From: Mucilaginibacter aquaedulcis
GTDB lineage: Bacteria; Bacteroidota; Bacteroidia; Sphingobacteriales; Sphingobacteriaceae
Direction: 5' to 3'
Assembly (NCBI RefSeq): GCF_030409325.1
Contig: NZ_JAUFPR010000004.1
Span: forward strand, 605,548 to 669,547
Length of the DNA stretch: 64,000 bases
This document shows, piece after piece, positions 51,732-60,117 of this stretch (its first letter is position 1; each line of letters opens with the position of its first letter). Both the position numbers and the translations under genes were made by a program. Under the pieces are notes generated by a model. The model saw only the letters and a program-made list of their open reading frames with translations, searched no databases and was not told the DNA's origin.

Positions 51732-52472
51732 ATGTCTAACGAAACTCAAAATAGCACCGCACGGGCGGCCCACGTTTGCCTTACGCCTGCTTTATTGCCT
51801 TTATACAATGTAGCCGAATATATTGTAGTGGTTATTGATATTTTCAGGGCAACATCATCTATATGTTATGGTATTGAAAACGGTGCTGAGGCTATTATCC
51901 CGGTATCACAGGTTGAGGAGTGTGCCGCGTATAGAGAGAAAGGGCTGGATTACTTGCTGGCAGCAGAGCGCGACGGAAAAGTAGTGGAAGGGTTTGATTT
52001 TGGCAACTCGCCATTTTCATACACTGCCGAAAAAGTGGCGGGTAAAACCATAGTGCTTACTACTACAAATGGCACACACGCGCTGCATTTATCACGCAGT
52101 GCCAAACGTATTGTTATAGGTTCGTTTTTAAATCTTACAGCTTTAAGTAACTGGCTAAAAAGCCAGCATGAAAATGTATTGCTGGTATGCTCTGGCTGGA
52201 AAAATAACTTTAACCTGGAAGATACCCTTTTTGCCGGTGCTGTTATTGAGCAGCTAAAAACCGAAGGTTTTGAACTTGACGATGCCGCCATTGCAGCCAA
52301 TGATCTGTTTCAATTAGGTAAAGGTGATATTAATGAATACCTCAAAAAAACGTCGCACAGCGAACGCCTCAAAAAACTGGGCATCGAAAAAGATATTGAG
52401 TTTTGCCTGCAAACTGATGTGATCACCGCTATCCCCGTATTAGACGGAGAACGCCTGGTGAAGCTGGTTTAG
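51732..52472 (+). CDS. comB: 2-phosphosulfolactate phosphatase
   Basis: 246 aa. ComB-family segments: VVVIDIFRATSSICYGIENGAEAIIPV, LAAERDGKVVEGFDFGNSPF and TTTNGTHAL. The archetype removes phosphate from 2-phosphosulfolactate in coenzyme M synthesis. Bacteroidota do not make coenzyme M; supply of sulfolactate or cysteate for sulfonolipids is a possible reason for the gene, but neither comA nor lipid genes are nearby. Confidence 0.88.
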   Translation: MSNETQNSTARAAHVCLTPALLPLYNVAEYIVVVIDIFRATSSICYGIENGAEAIIPVSQVEECAAYREKGLDYLLAAERDGKVVEGFDFGNSPFSYTAEKVAGKTIVLTTTNGTHALHLSRSAKRIVIGSFLNLTALSNWLKSQHENVLLVCSGWKNNFNLEDTLFAGAVIEQLKTEGFELDDAAIAANDLFQLGKGDINEYLKKTSHSERLKKLGIEKDIEFCLQTDVITAIPVLDGERLVKLV

Positions 52473-52498
52473 AGCGTTTAATCATCATAAAATGTTTC

Positions 52499-52533
52499 AA
52501 GACTTACGAAGTTTTAAAAACTTCGTAAGTCTT
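52499..52533. terminator. Bidirectional terminator, comB / MazG-like gene
   Basis: A nearly perfect palindrome AAGACTTACGAAGTTTT/AAAACTTCGTAAGTCTT between convergent genes, 26 bp after comB and 35 bp from the end of the MazG-like gene. Confidence 0.7.
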
Positions 52534-52567
52534 CTCGCCGTTAATAGTTCTGCCGCAAAAAAGCTAA

Positions 52568-52894
52568 TTACTTCAGCTTTTCATTATTCTTATGCCTGTC
52601 GGCATCGCGGATGCTTTTCTTTTCTAAATTCTTTAACAGGGCTTCGGTAAGGTCGATACCGGTTTGGTTGGCCAGGCAAATCAGTACAAAAAGCACATCG
52701 GCCATTTCTTCGGCCAGGTTAACTTCGGTATCTGATTTTTTATAAGACTGCTCGCCATACTGCCGGGCCATAATGCGGGCCACCTCACCTACCTCCTCCA
52801 TCAAAATAGCCGTGTTGGTCAATTCATTAAAATACCGGATACCCATGGTATTTATCCATTTATCTACAAGTTGCTGTGCTTCCTTAATCTCCAT
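52568..52894 (-). CDS. MazG-like nucleotide pyrophosphohydrolase
   Basis: 108 aa, single all-alpha MazG fold. The metal ligands sit in LMEEVGEVARIMARQYG and NLAEEMADVLFVLICLAN (ExxE...ExxD). Hydrolyses noncanonical or excess NTPs/dNTPs to NMP and pyrophosphate. 12 bp downstream of dtd on the same strand; the pair is a plausible two-gene quality-control operon. Confidence 0.9.
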   Translation of the reverse strand: MEIKEAQQLVDKWINTMGIRYFNELTNTAILMEEVGEVARIMARQYGEQSYKKSDTEVNLAEEMADVLFVLICLANQTGIDLTEALLKNLEKKSIRDADRHKNNEKLK

Positions 52895-52906
52895 TGTTAA
52901 AATACT

Positions 52907-53365
52907 TTAATGATTTTCTTTGTCTTTCGTGTCCATTATGATGGTGACAGGGCCATCATTCACCAGACTAATCTTCATATGGGCCCCAAAAATGCCGGTA
53001 GCAATTTTTTTACCGGTGAGGTTTCGCAGGGTTGTGATCATCTGCTCATACAGCGGGGTAGCCTTATCGGGTTTGGCCGCACGGATAAACGATAGGCGGT
53101 TACCCTTTTTGGTTTGAGCGTACAGCGTAAACTGCGATATCAGCAAAATATTGCCGTCAATATCGGCCAGGGCTTTGTTCATCAGCCCGTTTTCGTCGCT
53201 AAAAACACGCATGCCGGCAATTTTATTGGCCAGCCAGTTCAGGTCGTCATCGGTATCGGTTTCTTCGATACCGAGTAGTACGAGGAAACCTGTTTGGATC
53301 TCGCCGGTTGTTTGGCCATCAACCCGGCAGCTTGCTTCAGAAACACGTTGTAATACAGCTCTCAT
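52907..53365 (-). CDS. dtd: D-aminoacyl-tRNA deacylase
   Basis: 152 aa, full length. MRAVLQRVSEASCRVDG, LISQFTLYAQTKKGNRLSF (catalytic SQFTLY) and NDGPVTIIMD (the NxGPVT motif) identify DTD. Removes D-amino acids and glycine from mischarged tRNAs. Followed by the MazG-like gene. Confidence 0.95.
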   Translation of the reverse strand: MRAVLQRVSEASCRVDGQTTGEIQTGFLVLLGIEETDTDDDLNWLANKIAGMRVFSDENGLMNKALADIDGNILLISQFTLYAQTKKGNRLSFIRAAKPDKATPLYEQMITTLRNLTGKKIATGIFGAHMKISLVNDGPVTIIMDTKDKENH

Positions 53366-53590
53366 AAATTATAAGTGAACACTAATTAACACGAATAAGG
53401 CCGAATTACACGAATAAAAATTTAATTTCCGGGTTTATCAGTCGTATTTATGTCAATAAGAATGTATTAGTGCTGTTAGTGCCTTTTTAATTCGTGCCTA
53501 TTTCCTTAAGTTCGCAACCGCTACTAAATAAACACTGATTGCTCTTGATAATTACCCTGGTGTAATTGGTGCCTTTAAATATTTAATAAA

Positions 53591-54826
53591 ATGACTACTA
53601 AAAGAGGCTTTACCACCACCATTTTACATGACGACCGCCTGGGCAAACCAGAGCATGGTTCCTTACACAAACCCATACATACCTCGGTAACGTACGGGCA
53701 TGAGGATGTACAGGATCTGGTTGATATTTTTCAGAACAAGAAAAAAGGTTATGCTTACTCACGCCAGGGTAACCCAACGGTTACCGCGCTGGAGCATAAG
53801 GTAACCAACATGGAAAAAGGAATGGCTTCTATTGCCTTTTCAACAGGCATGGCAGCAATTTCGGCTACGGTAATGGCCCTCATTAAACATGGCGATCATA
53901 TTGTGGCCAGTTCATTTTTATTTGGCAATACCCGAAGTATTTTTCAAACCTATACCGATATGGGTTTGGATGTTACCTATGTTGATGCCACTGATGTGCA
54001 AAACGTACGCAACGAAATTAAGGCAAGTACCAAAATGGTTTTTGTTGAAACCATTGCCAACCCGGCCACACAAATAGCCGACCTGGAAGCTATTGGTGAT
54101 CTTTGCGCCGAAAAAGGCATCATATACGTGGTGGATAACACCATGACCTCACCCTACCTGTTTAACCCAATTGATGTTAAGGCAAGTTTGATCATCAACT
54201 CATTAACCAAATATATTGGCGGCCATGGCAATGCACTGGGCGGTTGCGTTACCGATACAGGCTTGTTTAACTGGATAAAGTTCCCTAATATTTTTGAAAC
54301 ATTTAAAAAGCAGGTAAAGCCAGAAACACTGGGCCTTACGCAGATCCGTAAAAAAGGATTGCGCGATTCGGGTGGTACATTATCACCGGAGGCAGCACAT
54401 TCCATTTCTGTAGGTGCGGAAACGCTTGCTTTACGTTTGGAGCGAGCAAGTAACAATGCATTGGCGCTGGCTAAATATTTTGAGTCGCACCCGCTTATTA
54501 AAAAAGTATTTTACCCGGGTTTAGAGAGCCATCCGCAGCGTGAGCGTGCAGCCAAATTGTTTGCCAAATTTGGAGCCCTGATGAGCATTGAGCTTGATGA
54601 AAGCATTGATTGCCTTGCCTTTTTAAATAAATTGAAACTGGTTGTAAAATCAAGCAATCTTGGTGATACCCGCACCCTATCTATCCCGGTGGCTCAAACC
54701 ATATTTTTTGAGCTTGGTGCTGAAAAGCGTGCCGAAATGGGAATCCCTGAAAGCATGATCCGCCTGTCGATAGGTATTGAAGACCTGGACGATCTGATGG
54801 ATGATTTTAAAACGGCTTTGGCGTAA
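53591..54826 (+). CDS. Cystathionine gamma-synthase/O-acetylhomoserine sulfhydrylase-family PLP enzyme
   Basis: 411 aa. Cys/Met-metabolism fold: YAYSRQGNPTVTALEHKV, FSTGMAAISATVMALI, VDNTMTSPYL and PLP Lys207 in NSLTKYIGGHGNALGG. Members make cystathionine or homocysteine, or split cystathionine; sequence alone does not separate them. Methionine synthesis from homoserine would link it to the thr operon, which shares that intermediate. The 225-bp upstream gap holds degenerate ACACGAAT repeats and no SAM riboswitch that I recognise. Confidence 0.88.
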   Translation: MTTKRGFTTTILHDDRLGKPEHGSLHKPIHTSVTYGHEDVQDLVDIFQNKKKGYAYSRQGNPTVTALEHKVTNMEKGMASIAFSTGMAAISATVMALIKHGDHIVASSFLFGNTRSIFQTYTDMGLDVTYVDATDVQNVRNEIKASTKMVFVETIANPATQIADLEAIGDLCAEKGIIYVVDNTMTSPYLFNPIDVKASLIINSLTKYIGGHGNALGGCVTDTGLFNWIKFPNIFETFKKQVKPETLGLTQIRKKGLRDSGGTLSPEAAHSISVGAETLALRLERASNNALALAKYFESHPLIKKVFYPGLESHPQRERAAKLFAKFGALMSIELDESIDCLAFLNKLKLVVKSSNLGDTRTLSIPVAQTIFFELGAEKRAEMGIPESMIRLSIGIEDLDDLMDDFKTALA

Positions 54827-54837
54827 GCTGTTTTACA

Positions 54838-54921
54838 CTACTTGTCATGCCGGGCGTAGCATCTATTTTACAGTATACATAGTTTAGGAAGATCCTTCAC
54901 TACGCTCAGGGTGACAAGTAG
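54838..54921. repeat. Palindromic element with CTACTTGTCA ends
   Basis: 84 bp bounded by CTACTTGTCA and TGACAAGTAG, with inner GGGCGTAGCATC and CACTACGCTCAGG. The same terminal TGTCA/TGACA theme as the other elements of this region. Confidence 0.75.
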
Positions 54922-54945
54922 TTATTATATTAGTAATATAAGCAA

Positions 54946-55040
54946 GTCATGCCGAATTTATTTCGGCATCCCACATGCAAGGCTTCCTTTTCGTTGGAGT
55001 AGTTTTATCCGAGAGATCCTGAAACAAGTTCAGGATGACG
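54946..55040. repeat. Palindromic intergenic element, CGTCATCC/GGCATGACG family, copy C
   Basis: 95 bp from GTCATGCCGAA to CAGGATGACG; arms nearly identical to copy B. The middle about 45 bp differ, so the hairpin arms are conserved and the centre is not. Confidence 0.85.
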
Positions 55041-55087
55041 GAAAAGTTGTCTTAACTCTTGATTCTAAACTCTTGGCTCTTCCCAAA

Positions 55088-56008
55088 TCAAGCTCTTGTA
55101 TCGTTGCCGTTGTAAATGCTTAGGTAGCTTTCATAGCGCGATAGTTCTATTTCACCTTCTTCCAGGGCTTCCAGTACGGCGCAGCCGGGTTCGTTGATGT
55201 GGCGGCAGTTATTGAAGCGACATTGGTTCATGCGTGAGCGCATTTCCGGAAAAAAGTGGCTCAGTTCCTGTTTTTCTATGTCGATAACACCCAATTCGCG
55301 AATACCAGGAGTATCAATGATGAAGCCGCCTTGGGGCAGTTCAAACATTTCGGCAAAGGTGGTAGTGTGCATCCCCTTGTCGCTCCATTCAGATACCATG
55401 TGCGTGCGGAGGTCTAAACTGGGCAGCAAAGCGTTAATAAGGCTTGATTTACCCACGCCCGAATGGCCGGAAAACAACGTTACCTTATCTTTCAACAGGT
55501 CCTGAACCTGGTTAATATTGGTACCTTCCAGCGCCGAAACCTCAAAGCAGGGATAGCCAATGTTTTCGTAAATAGCTTTATAATCGGCCAGTATTTCCAG
55601 GCCCTCATCGCTAAACAGGTCGAGTTTATTAAAAATGAGCCTTGCCGGAATATCATAGGCTTCGGCTGTTACTAAAAAACGGTCGATAAAGCCCAGAGAA
55701 GTACGCGGTGATGCGAGGGTAACCACCAACAGGGCCTGGTCAAGATTGGCGGCGATGATCTGTGCCTGTTTGCTCAGGTTAATGGCCTTGCGAATGATGT
55801 AGTTTTTACGCTGATGCAAATTGGTGATCACACCATTTTCACTATCGGGTTCCATATCAAAGTCAACCACATCGCCAACGGCTACCGGGTTGGTGGTGGT
55901 GATACCCTTCATCCTGAACTTACCCTTAATGCGGCAATCTATCTTTTGCCCATCGGGTGTTTGCACCTGGTACCAGCTTCCGGTTGATTTTGTAATGAGT
56001 CCCTGCAT
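55088..56008 (-). CDS. rsgA: Ribosome small-subunit-dependent GTPase A
   Basis: 306 aa from the ATG at 56008 (MQGLITKSTGSWYQV). OB fold, then a circularly permuted GTPase: G4-like NKLDLF comes before G1 SGHSGVGKSSLINAL and G3 DTPGIRELG, and the C-terminal zinc finger is CRFNNCRHINEPGCAVLEA. Late 30S maturation factor. Confidence 0.95.
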   Translation of the reverse strand: MQGLITKSTGSWYQVQTPDGQKIDCRIKGKFRMKGITTTNPVAVGDVVDFDMEPDSENGVITNLHQRKNYIIRKAINLSKQAQIIAANLDQALLVVTLASPRTSLGFIDRFLVTAEAYDIPARLIFNKLDLFSDEGLEILADYKAIYENIGYPCFEVSALEGTNINQVQDLLKDKVTLFSGHSGVGKSSLINALLPSLDLRTHMVSEWSDKGMHTTTFAEMFELPQGGFIIDTPGIRELGVIDIEKQELSHFFPEMRSRMNQCRFNNCRHINEPGCAVLEALEEGEIELSRYESYLSIYNGNDTRA

Positions 56009-56038
56009 ATTATATAACCCCAAAAGTAATCATTACCG

Positions 56039-56152
56039 TTGGCTAAAGCCAAACGGCAATGAATGAAAAGGAAACATTGACAGGAGTTCGTTAAATTCAT
56101 TGCCGTCCCATTTATGGGACGGGATGGAGAATGAGAAAGAGGCTTTAGCCAA
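56039..56152. repeat. Palindromic element with TTGGCTAAAGCC ends
   Basis: 114 bp between TTGGCTAAAGCC and its reverse complement GGCTTTAGCCAA, with a small inner hairpin GTCCCATTTATGGGAC. Noncoding; lies between rsgA and the thr leader. Confidence 0.8.
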
Positions 56153-56252
56153 AGCAATGCCAATAACTCTGTAAGTAACTCGTGCTCATTAATTAATTTA
56201 AAATAATGCTTGTTTATTAAAAAATAATCTACTTACTTTACAGACATTATAT

Positions 56253-56318
56253 ATGACAATTAACAACACCATTATTACATCTATTATTACCACCGGCATA
56301 AAACTCGGAGGAAGATAA
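56253..56318 (+). CDS. thrL: Threonine operon leader peptide
   Basis: 21 codons: MTINNTIITSIITTGIKLGG followed by R and TAA. Five Thr and six Ile residues, nearly all clustered in the first 16, as in proteobacterial thr leader peptides. The last codons (56306-56314, CGGAGGAAG) are the antiterminator 5' half. Translation speed through the Thr/Ile codons would decide whether the terminator at 56355 forms. No Shine-Dalgarno is visible, as normal here. The symbol is by analogy with E. coli. Confidence 0.85.
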   Translation: MTINNTIITSIITTGIKLGGR

Positions 56319-56387
56319 TCGTATGGTGTAAAACATAAAAGAAAAAACCAAATGAAGCCTTCCTCCGAAACGGGGAAGGCTTTTTTG
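56306..56387 (+). promoter_or_regulatory. Transcription attenuator of the thr operon
   Basis: Terminator: AAGCCTTCC (56355-56363) pairs with GGAAGGCTT (56374-56382) plus an inner CCG/CGG, followed by a T-run to 56386. Antiterminator: CGGAGGAAG (56306-56314) is the perfect complement of CTTCCTCCG (56359-56367), which overlaps the terminator 5' arm, so the two folds exclude each other. A ribosome at the leader stop covers the antiterminator half; a ribosome stalled at Thr/Ile codons leaves it free. Confidence 0.85.
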
Positions 56388-56426
56388 TTTAAACATTAAA
56401 AAGAAAATTAAACAAGGCTAAACCGG

Positions 56427-56508
56427 CCTCACCTAAATCCTCTCCAAAAGAGAGGACTTTAAAAAGGAGAGTTTTAGAACCCTCTCCTTTGGAGAGGGCA
56501 GGGTGAGG
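56427..56508. repeat. GA-rich hairpin element before thrA
   Basis: 82 bp with terminal CCTCACC/GGTGAGG, and hairpins CCTCTCCAAAAGAGAGG and CCCTCTCCTTTGGAGAGGG. Related copies lie before thrB (58996-59140) and thrC (60251-60309). It sits between the attenuator and the thrA start. Confidence 0.8.
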
Positions 56509-56526
56509 CAACATACTAAACCATAA

Positions 56527-58977
56527 ATGAAAGTTTTAAAATTTGGCGGTACATCCGTAGGGTCAGTTGCAAGCATCCAAACCCTTCTAAACATCCTGAG
56601 CGATGAAGTTAAAAACGACGAAAAACCGGTAGTTGTGCTATCGGCTATGGGCGGGGTTACCAACCTGCTGGCATCCATGGCCGAAGACGCGGCCAACGGC
56701 AATGAGTTTACAGCCGCCCTGGCCGAACTGGAAAGGCGGCACTTTGAAGTGGTGAAAAGCCTGCTTGATGTGCAAAACCAAAACCCGGCCTTTACCCGTT
56801 TAAAAATTCATTTTAACCAGTTAGAAGAATTATTGCAGGGGGTACTTACCCTAAGGGAGCTTACCCCTAAAACCCGCGACCAGATTTTAAGCTACGGCGA
56901 ACGCTGCTCAACCATTATGGTGAGCAAAATTGCCGCCCAGCATTTTAAGGATGCACTTTTTGTTGATGCATCTGAAGTGATAAAAACCGATAGCTCTTTT
57001 GGCCAGGCTAAGGTAAATACAGAGCTTACCGAAATGCTGATCCGTAACCTGCACGATCAAAATAAGGATAAAATGCTGTTTGTAACCGGTTTTATTGCCG
57101 GTAACGAGGCCGGCCAAACCACCACCCTCGGCCGCGGCGGCAGCGATTATACAGCGGCTATATTTGGTGCGGCCCTTAACGCCAGCGAAATACAGATCTG
57201 GACAGATGTTAACGGTATGATGACCGCCGACCCACGTATGGTGAAAAAAGCCTTCCCGCTAACTGAGCTTACCTATACTGAGGCCATGGAGCTTTCCTAC
57301 TTTGGTGCAAAGGTTATCTATCCGCCAACCATGATCCCGGCATTTTTGAAAAAGATCCCTATCGTTATTAAAAACACTTTTGAGCCCGGTTTTGAAGGTA
57401 CCGTGATCCGTCATAACTGTAAGCCATCGGTGCTGCCAATAAAGGGTATCTCATCTATCAACAATATCAGCATTCTTAATTTAGAGGGCAGCGGTATGGT
57501 GGGTAAATCGGGCTTTAGCGGCCGCCTGTTCTCGTTACTGGCCCGCGAGCAGATCAACATTATCCTCATCACCCAATCATCATCTGAGCATAGTATCACC
57601 TTCGCGGTGCAGCCTCAGGATACCGAGCGCGCCAAACAGGTAATTGAACAGGAGTTTGAACTGGAACTGCTGGCCAAGAAACTGGAGCATTTAGTTATAG
57701 AAAAAAATCTGGCCATACTGGCCGTAGTGGGCGAAAATATGAAGCAAACCCCGGGTATGTCGGGTAAGTTGTTTCATGCCCTGGGCCGTAATGGTGTTAA
57801 TGTGAGGGCCATAGCGCAGGGGTCGTCAGAGTATAATATATCGGTTATCATCTCGGCCAATGATCTGTCAAAAGCCTTGAATGCTGTTCACGATGCCTTT
57901 TTTGTGCAGCTGACCAAAACCCTGCATGCGTTTTGCCTGGGTACCGGCAACATCGGTAAAACCCTGTTCAACCAGCTTAGCGCTCATAGCGAATATTTAA
58001 AGGATAACAACGGGATACAGGTTAAAATAGCAGGTATCAGCAATACCCGCAAAATGACTTTTAATAGTGATGGCATATCGCTGGATACCTGGCAGGATGA
58101 TCTCATTGCTTCACCACATGCAGCCGATCTGGAAGTATTTATCGATAAAATGAAAGAAATGAACCTGCCCAACTGCGTGTTCATTGATAATACCGCCAGC
58201 CCGGTACCGGTAGGTTTTTACGAGGAGGTTTTTAAAGCCAATATCTCGGTGATCACTTGTAATAAAATTGGTAACTCGGCAAGCTACAAACAATACAAAA
58301 CTTTCCGCGATACCGCCCGCCAGCACGGGGTTGATTTCTTTTACGAAACCAATGTTGGTGCCGGTTTGCCTATCATCAACACACTAAAAAACCTGATGAA
58401 CAGCGGCGACAGGGTACAGCGCATTGAGGCTATTCTTTCGGGTACTATCTCATTCATCTTTAATAACTTTAAGGGCGATGCCAATTTCCACGATGTGGTG
58501 AAAGAGGCCCAGGAAAAAGGTTATACCGAACCCGATCCGCGCGACGACTTAAGCGGTAAGGATTTTATGCGTAAAATGCTCATCCTGGCCCGTGATGCAG
58601 GCTACGCTATGGAAGAGGCCGATGTGGAAATTGAAAGTGTACTGCCAAAGGCGAGCCTCGAAGCTAAATCGGTAGAGGATTTTTACGCCAGCCTGAAAAG
58701 TGAGGACGCGCATTTTGCCAAACTGAAAAGCCAGGCCGAAAGTGAAAATAAAGTACTGCGCTACATAGGCAAACTGGAGGATGGCAAGGTGGCCATCACC
58801 CTCCAAATGGTTGATGAAAGCCACCCTTTCTTTACCTTATCGGGCAGCGATAACATCATATCATTCACTACCGACAGGTATAAGGAGCGTCCGCTGGTGG
58901 TAAAAGGCCCCGGTGCAGGTGCCGAAGTTACCGCCGCCGGTGTATTTGCCGACCTGATAAATCTGGGCGCGAATTAG
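56527..58977 (+). CDS. thrA: Bifunctional aspartate kinase/homoserine dehydrogenase I
   Basis: 816 aa, normal length for the fusion. Kinase start MKVLKFGGTSVGSVASIQTL, then GRGGSDYTAA; central ACT domains (SSINNISILNLEGSGMVGKSG, LAILAVVGENMKQTPGMSG); homoserine dehydrogenase with FCLGTGNIGKTLFNQL and FYETNVGAGLPIINTLKNL, GTISFIFN. First and third steps of threonine/methionine synthesis, with feedback by threonine through the ACT part. First gene of thrABC, under the attenuator. Confidence 0.96.
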   Translation: MKVLKFGGTSVGSVASIQTLLNILSDEVKNDEKPVVVLSAMGGVTNLLASMAEDAANGNEFTAALAELERRHFEVVKSLLDVQNQNPAFTRLKIHFNQLEELLQGVLTLRELTPKTRDQILSYGERCSTIMVSKIAAQHFKDALFVDASEVIKTDSSFGQAKVNTELTEMLIRNLHDQNKDKMLFVTGFIAGNEAGQTTTLGRGGSDYTAAIFGAALNASEIQIWTDVNGMMTADPRMVKKAFPLTELTYTEAMELSYFGAKVIYPPTMIPAFLKKIPIVIKNTFEPGFEGTVIRHNCKPSVLPIKGISSINNISILNLEGSGMVGKSGFSGRLFSLLAREQINIILITQSSSEHSITFAVQPQDTERAKQVIEQEFELELLAKKLEHLVIEKNLAILAVVGENMKQTPGMSGKLFHALGRNGVNVRAIAQGSSEYNISVIISANDLSKALNAVHDAFFVQLTKTLHAFCLGTGNIGKTLFNQLSAHSEYLKDNNGIQVKIAGISNTRKMTFNSDGISLDTWQDDLIASPHAADLEVFIDKMKEMNLPNCVFIDNTASPVPVGFYEEVFKANISVITCNKIGNSASYKQYKTFRDTARQHGVDFFYETNVGAGLPIINTLKNLMNSGDRVQRIEAILSGTISFIFNNFKGDANFHDVVKEAQEKGYTEPDPRDDLSGKDFMRKMLILARDAGYAMEEADVEIESVLPKASLEAKSVEDFYASLKSEDAHFAKLKSQAESENKVLRYIGKLEDGKVAITLQMVDESHPFFTLSGSDNIISFTTDRYKERPLVVKGPGAGAEVTAAGVFADLINLGAN

Positions 58978-58995
58978 AGCAGGGCTCATAAGCCC

Positions 58996-59140
58996 CCCTC
59001 CCCCTAAAGGGGGAGGGATAATTTGATAAGTATAATCCCTGAAGGGAATCATAATTTGAATATAAAATGGAACATAATAAAGTAGAAGATTTAAACCCAT
59101 CGGCCACGCAAGTAGCACCCCCTTTAGGGGGCGGGGGGGG
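58996..59140. repeat. G/C-run hairpin element across the thrA-thrB junction
   Basis: Two related hairpins, CCCTCCCCC-TAAA-GGGGGAGGG (58996-59017) and CCCCC-TTTA-GGGGG (59118-59131) running into G8, bound about 145 bp. The right end lies inside the thrB reading frame and encodes PPLGGGGG. Same theme as the elements before thrA and thrC. Confidence 0.65.
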
Positions 59141-60071
59141 CATCCACGTTTTTGCCCCGGCTACGGTAGCCAATGTGGTTTGCGGGTTTGATGTACTGGG
59201 CTTTGCCGTTAATGCTCCCGGTGATGAAGTGATCATGCGTATTACCGATAAACCAGGCATCACCATCAGTAAAATCACTGGCGACGACGGACGTTTACCG
59301 CTTGATCCGGCTAAGAATACCGTAAGTGTGAGCGTGCAGCATTATCTGCAAAGTGTTGGCCGTACAGATATTGGATTGGATATTGAACTGCATAAGAAAA
59401 TGCCGATAGGCAGCGGTTTAGGCTCAAGCTCGGCCAGTACCGTGGCGGGGTTGTTTGCCATTAAAACCTTGTTGGGCGATGATGCTGACCCTGCCAAACT
59501 GTTGCCCTTTGCCATGAAAGGCGAAGAAATGGCCTGTGGACATGGCCATGCCGATAACGTAGCCCCTGCCCTTTTGGGCGGTTTTGTGCTTATTCGCAGT
59601 TACGAGCCTCTGGATGTAGTGCGCTTGCCGCACCCGGCCGGTTTGTGGTGTGCCATTGTATTTCCTGATGTAGATGTACCAACACGCGAGGCTCGCCAGA
59701 TCATCCGTAAAAACATACAGATGAAAGATGCCGTAACCCAATGGGGCAACATAGCAGGCCTGGTAAGCGGCTTATTTATGCAGGATATTGACCTGATAGG
59801 TCGCAGCATGAAAGATGTACTGGTAGAACCTGTACGCTCCATGCTGATACCTGATTTTTACAAAATGCGCGAAATGGCTATGGATATGGGTGCGGTAAGT
59901 TTTGGCATCTCCGGCTCGGGCCCATCAGTTTTTGCCTTTACTAAAGATGAGGAAACAGCCACACTCATCACCCAAAAGCTTCAGCAACATTTAACAAGCC
60001 TTAAAATTGGTTCAAATACCTACGTATCCCCTATCAACGATGGCGGGCCGAAGGTACTGGCGAGATTTTAA
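59067..60071 (+). CDS. thrB: Homoserine kinase
   Basis: 334 aa. GHMP kinase: IHVFAPATVANVVCGFDVLGFAVN, ATP loop MPIGSGLGSSSASTVAGL and GSGPSVFAF. Phosphorylates homoserine. The first about 25 residues (MEHNKVEDLNPSATQVAPPL then GGGGG) are absent from ordinary ThrB, which begins near IHVFAPAT, and are encoded by a repeat element. No other ATG is available nearby, so this start is probably real, perhaps recruited. Between thrA and thrC. Confidence 0.93.
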   Translation: MEHNKVEDLNPSATQVAPPLGGGGGIHVFAPATVANVVCGFDVLGFAVNAPGDEVIMRITDKPGITISKITGDDGRLPLDPAKNTVSVSVQHYLQSVGRTDIGLDIELHKKMPIGSGLGSSSASTVAGLFAIKTLLGDDADPAKLLPFAMKGEEMACGHGHADNVAPALLGGFVLIRSYEPLDVVRLPHPAGLWCAIVFPDVDVPTREARQIIRKNIQMKDAVTQWGNIAGLVSGLFMQDIDLIGRSMKDVLVEPVRSMLIPDFYKMREMAMDMGAVSFGISGSGPSVFAFTKDEETATLITQKLQQHLTSLKIGSNTYVSPINDGGPKVLARF

Positions 60072-60117
60072 TTTTAAGTCAAAATTCAAAAGTAAAAAGT
60101 CAAAAAAAGAAAAAAGG

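Noticed and set aside
53366..53590. SAM riboswitch before the cystathionine-gamma-synthase-family gene
   Set aside because: No conserved SAM aptamer helices recognisable by eye; only degenerate ACACGAAT repeats are seen.
54911..55123. 70-aa plus-strand ORF
   Set aside because: Translates palindromic elements and the end of rsgA in antisense.
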